Origin: UBA7672 sp031419455
GTDB lineage: Bacteria > Pseudomonadota > Alphaproteobacteria > Caulobacterales > Hyphomonadaceae
Assembly (NCBI GenBank): GCA_031419455.1
Contig: JANOKS010000052.1
Coordinates: forward strand, 1 to 14,856
Reading direction: 5' to 3'
DNA length: 14,856 nucleotides
Shown: in pieces, positions 13,867 through 14,856 of the stretch
How the letters are laid out: each line of letters begins with the position of its first letter
Numbering within the stretch: position 1 is the stretch's first letter
Notes under the pieces: generated by a model
What the model saw: only the letters and a program-made list of their open reading frames with translations
What the model was told of the DNA's origin: nothing
Database searches by the model: none
Position numbers and translations under genes: made by a program

Positions 13867-14646
13867 TCAGCCCGGCTTCCTGAAGCGGAACAGGAACTGG
13901 TCGGTGTGGCGGCGCAGGTCGGGTGCGAAGGGCGATTTGGTGCGGTCGTCTTCCGGGTTGGCGAGGATATCGCTTTTCTCGACATAGACGAGGCCCGCTG
14001 CCTTCGCGGCGTCCAGCACATGAGCCGGGTCGATGCGGTGCAGGGTCTGGGCGGATGTCTTGGCAGGCGTATCGACGACAGCGGCGTGATCCATCGCGAT
14101 GAATTCACCGCCGGGTTTCAGGACGCGCGCGATGTCGGCGAAGGCCTTTGCAGGATCGCCGAGGCCCTGCGTGTTGTTGGGCACGAACCAGACTTCGTGC
14201 GGGCCGAGGATCCAGAGCACCTTGTCCACTGAACCGTCCGCGGCGGCGAGCGCGTCGAAGTGCGATTTGGTGACCGTCGCGTTGGGCAGCTGGCCGCCGT
14301 CGACCCGCGTCTTGTAGGCGGCGTCGCCATAGGCGAATTCCGCGGGGTACTGAACGATCAGCTTGCCGGTCGGGCCGATGGCCTTTGCGATGATGTAGGA
14401 GAACCAGCCGCGGCCGCCTTCCATCTCCAGCACGGTGTCGCCGGGGCGGAGACCAGCAAAGGCGAGGACTTCGGCGGGCTTGCGCGCGGCGTCGTCCTTG
14501 ATGTCATCGGGCGGGCGCGTGGGATCGGCAAGGATTGCTGCGTAGTCTGCGGCGGCGAGCGGCGGCGGGCCGGCTGGCGTTGTCGCGCAGGCGGCGGCGA
14601 AAATGGCGAACGCGCTGGCGGCGATCAGGCTGGCTTTGATTTTCAT
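13867..14646 (-). CDS. Exported methyltransferase-like lipoprotein (COG4798 type)
   Basis: A 259-residue protein with a lipoprotein signal (M-K-I-K-A-S-L-I-A-A..., lipobox A-A-A-C20) joined to a class I SAM-methyltransferase fold. The mature part opens with R-K-P-A-E-V-L-A-F-A-G-L-R-P-G-D, the usual lead-in of COG4798 predicted methyltransferases. Motif I then reads V-L-E-M-E-G-G-R-G-W-F-S (72-83), and a later segment is L-K-P-G-G-E-F-I-A-M-D-H. A methyltransferase outside the cytoplasm lacks an obvious SAM supply, so the enzymatic role is uncertain, although signal peptides recur in this family. GGGGAGG lies 6 bases before the ATG at 14646. The right-hand IS tip is only 76 bases upstream, so the native promoter may be displaced. 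Confidence 0.83.
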   Translation of the reverse strand: MKIKASLIAASAFAIFAAACATTPAGPPPLAAADYAAILADPTRPPDDIKDDAARKPAEVLAFAGLRPGDTVLEMEGGRGWFSYIIAKAIGPTGKLIVQYPAEFAYGDAAYKTRVDGGQLPNATVTKSHFDALAAADGSVDKVLWILGPHEVWFVPNNTQGLGDPAKAFADIARVLKPGGEFIAMDHAAVVDTPAKTSAQTLHRIDPAHVLDAAKAAGLVYVEKSDILANPEDDRTKSPFAPDLRRHTDQFLFRFRKPG

Positions 14647-14722
14647 GGACGTCCTCCCCGACGCAGAGGCGCGGACCTTGGGAGGGCCCCCGCTTCCGGT
14701 ATGCGCTTCAGATGAAGCCTAG

Positions 14723-14856
14723 CACTACAGTTGCATAATTGGACGACCTCTGAATCTATGGGCGACCATGATTCGGAGGTCATGGATGAGCGGCGCATCG
14801 ATCGAGACGACATTGGAGCTGTGGGCGTCCTCGCTGCGCGAGGCCAAGCAACGTAT
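14723..14856 (+). mobile_element. Right IS701-like insertion sequence, 5' end only
   Basis: This is a second copy of the same element end as at 1-136, in opposite orientation and identical over 134 bases. The tip begins at 14723 next to CTAG (14719-14722), again a YTAR-type target but a different one from TTAG at the left copy. The remainder of the element lies beyond the window. The transposase reads outwards to the right. Confidence 0.82.
14786..14856 (+). CDS. IS701-like transposase, N-terminal fragment (runs off right edge)
   Basis: The first 23 codons and two bases of the transposase, identical to the left-hand copy: M-S-G-A-S-I-E-T-T-L-E-L-W-A-S-S-L-R-E-A-K-Q-R. GGAGG lies 6 bases before this ATG, which favours it over the overlapping ATG at 14781-14784 in another frame. 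The leader of about 63 bases between IS tip and ATG is the same as in the left copy. Whether the full gene is intact cannot be seen here. Confidence 0.72.
   Translation, partial: MSGASIETTLELWASSLREAKQR

Noticed and set aside
1..14856. Composite transposon bounded by two IS copies
   Set aside because: The flanking YTAR bases differ (TTAG and CTAG) and the interior holds core metabolic genes such as etfAB. Two independent insertions, with the contig broken at the repeats, explain this better. The outer IS ends are not visible, so it is not fully excluded.

Overview
The window looks like a complete high-GC contig from an alphaproteobacterium. Hyphomonadaceae or another Caulobacterales relative is my best guess, from the gene content: EtfAB, a PduO-type adenosyltransferase beside a HIG1-type twin-membrane protein, DUF3144, DUF1761, DUF6438 and several exported lipoprotein hydrolases. 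Placement below class is inference. No phage, plasmid, tRNA, rRNA or CRISPR signal was seen.

Both ends are the same 134 bases in opposite orientation (3-136 and 14723-14856). Each is the outer end of one IS701-like insertion sequence, with the first codons of a transposase running off the window. The bases next to each end are TTAG (137-140) and CTAG (14719-14722). These fit the YTAR target of the IS701 family and differ from each other, so the two copies look like separate insertions.

Layout from left to right. A 30-bp inverted repeat (REP-like) abuts the left IS. A four-helix DUF1761 membrane protein (-) follows, divergent from a TIR-TolB-like-TPR signalling protein (+). etfB-etfA (-) form a two-gene operon for the electron-transfer flavoprotein. 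A divergent + block holds a lipoprotein esterase, two tandem DUF3144 genes, a long nested palindrome, an SDR oxidoreductase and a TerB-like protein. A long - block then reads, in transcription order from the right: an exported methyltransferase-like lipoprotein, a DUF6438 lipoprotein, a HIG1-type membrane protein, an unrecognised 137-residue protein, PduO-type cobalamin adenosyltransferase, a beta-lactamase-family serine hydrolase, an S9 peptidase and a DUF1493-like small protein.

EtfAB carries electrons from acyl-CoA dehydrogenases to the quinone pool. PduO makes adenosylcobalamin, the cofactor of methylmalonyl-CoA mutase, which serves odd-chain and branched-chain catabolism. I recall the order HIG1 / adenosyltransferase / etfB / etfA as common in Alphaproteobacteria. 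Here the same genes keep that order and strand, but about 7.4 kb of hydrolases and small conserved genes lie between pduO and etfB. That block includes three exported serine hydrolases, two of them lipoproteins, suggesting peptide or ester scavenging at the envelope.

The most noteworthy items are the mirrored IS ends, the split etf/pduO neighbourhood, the TIR-TolB-TPR fusion that keeps the candidate NADase glutamate, and the methyltransferase fold carrying a lipoprotein signal. I saw no convincing complete new multi-gene system. All intergenic gaps are under 300 bases.
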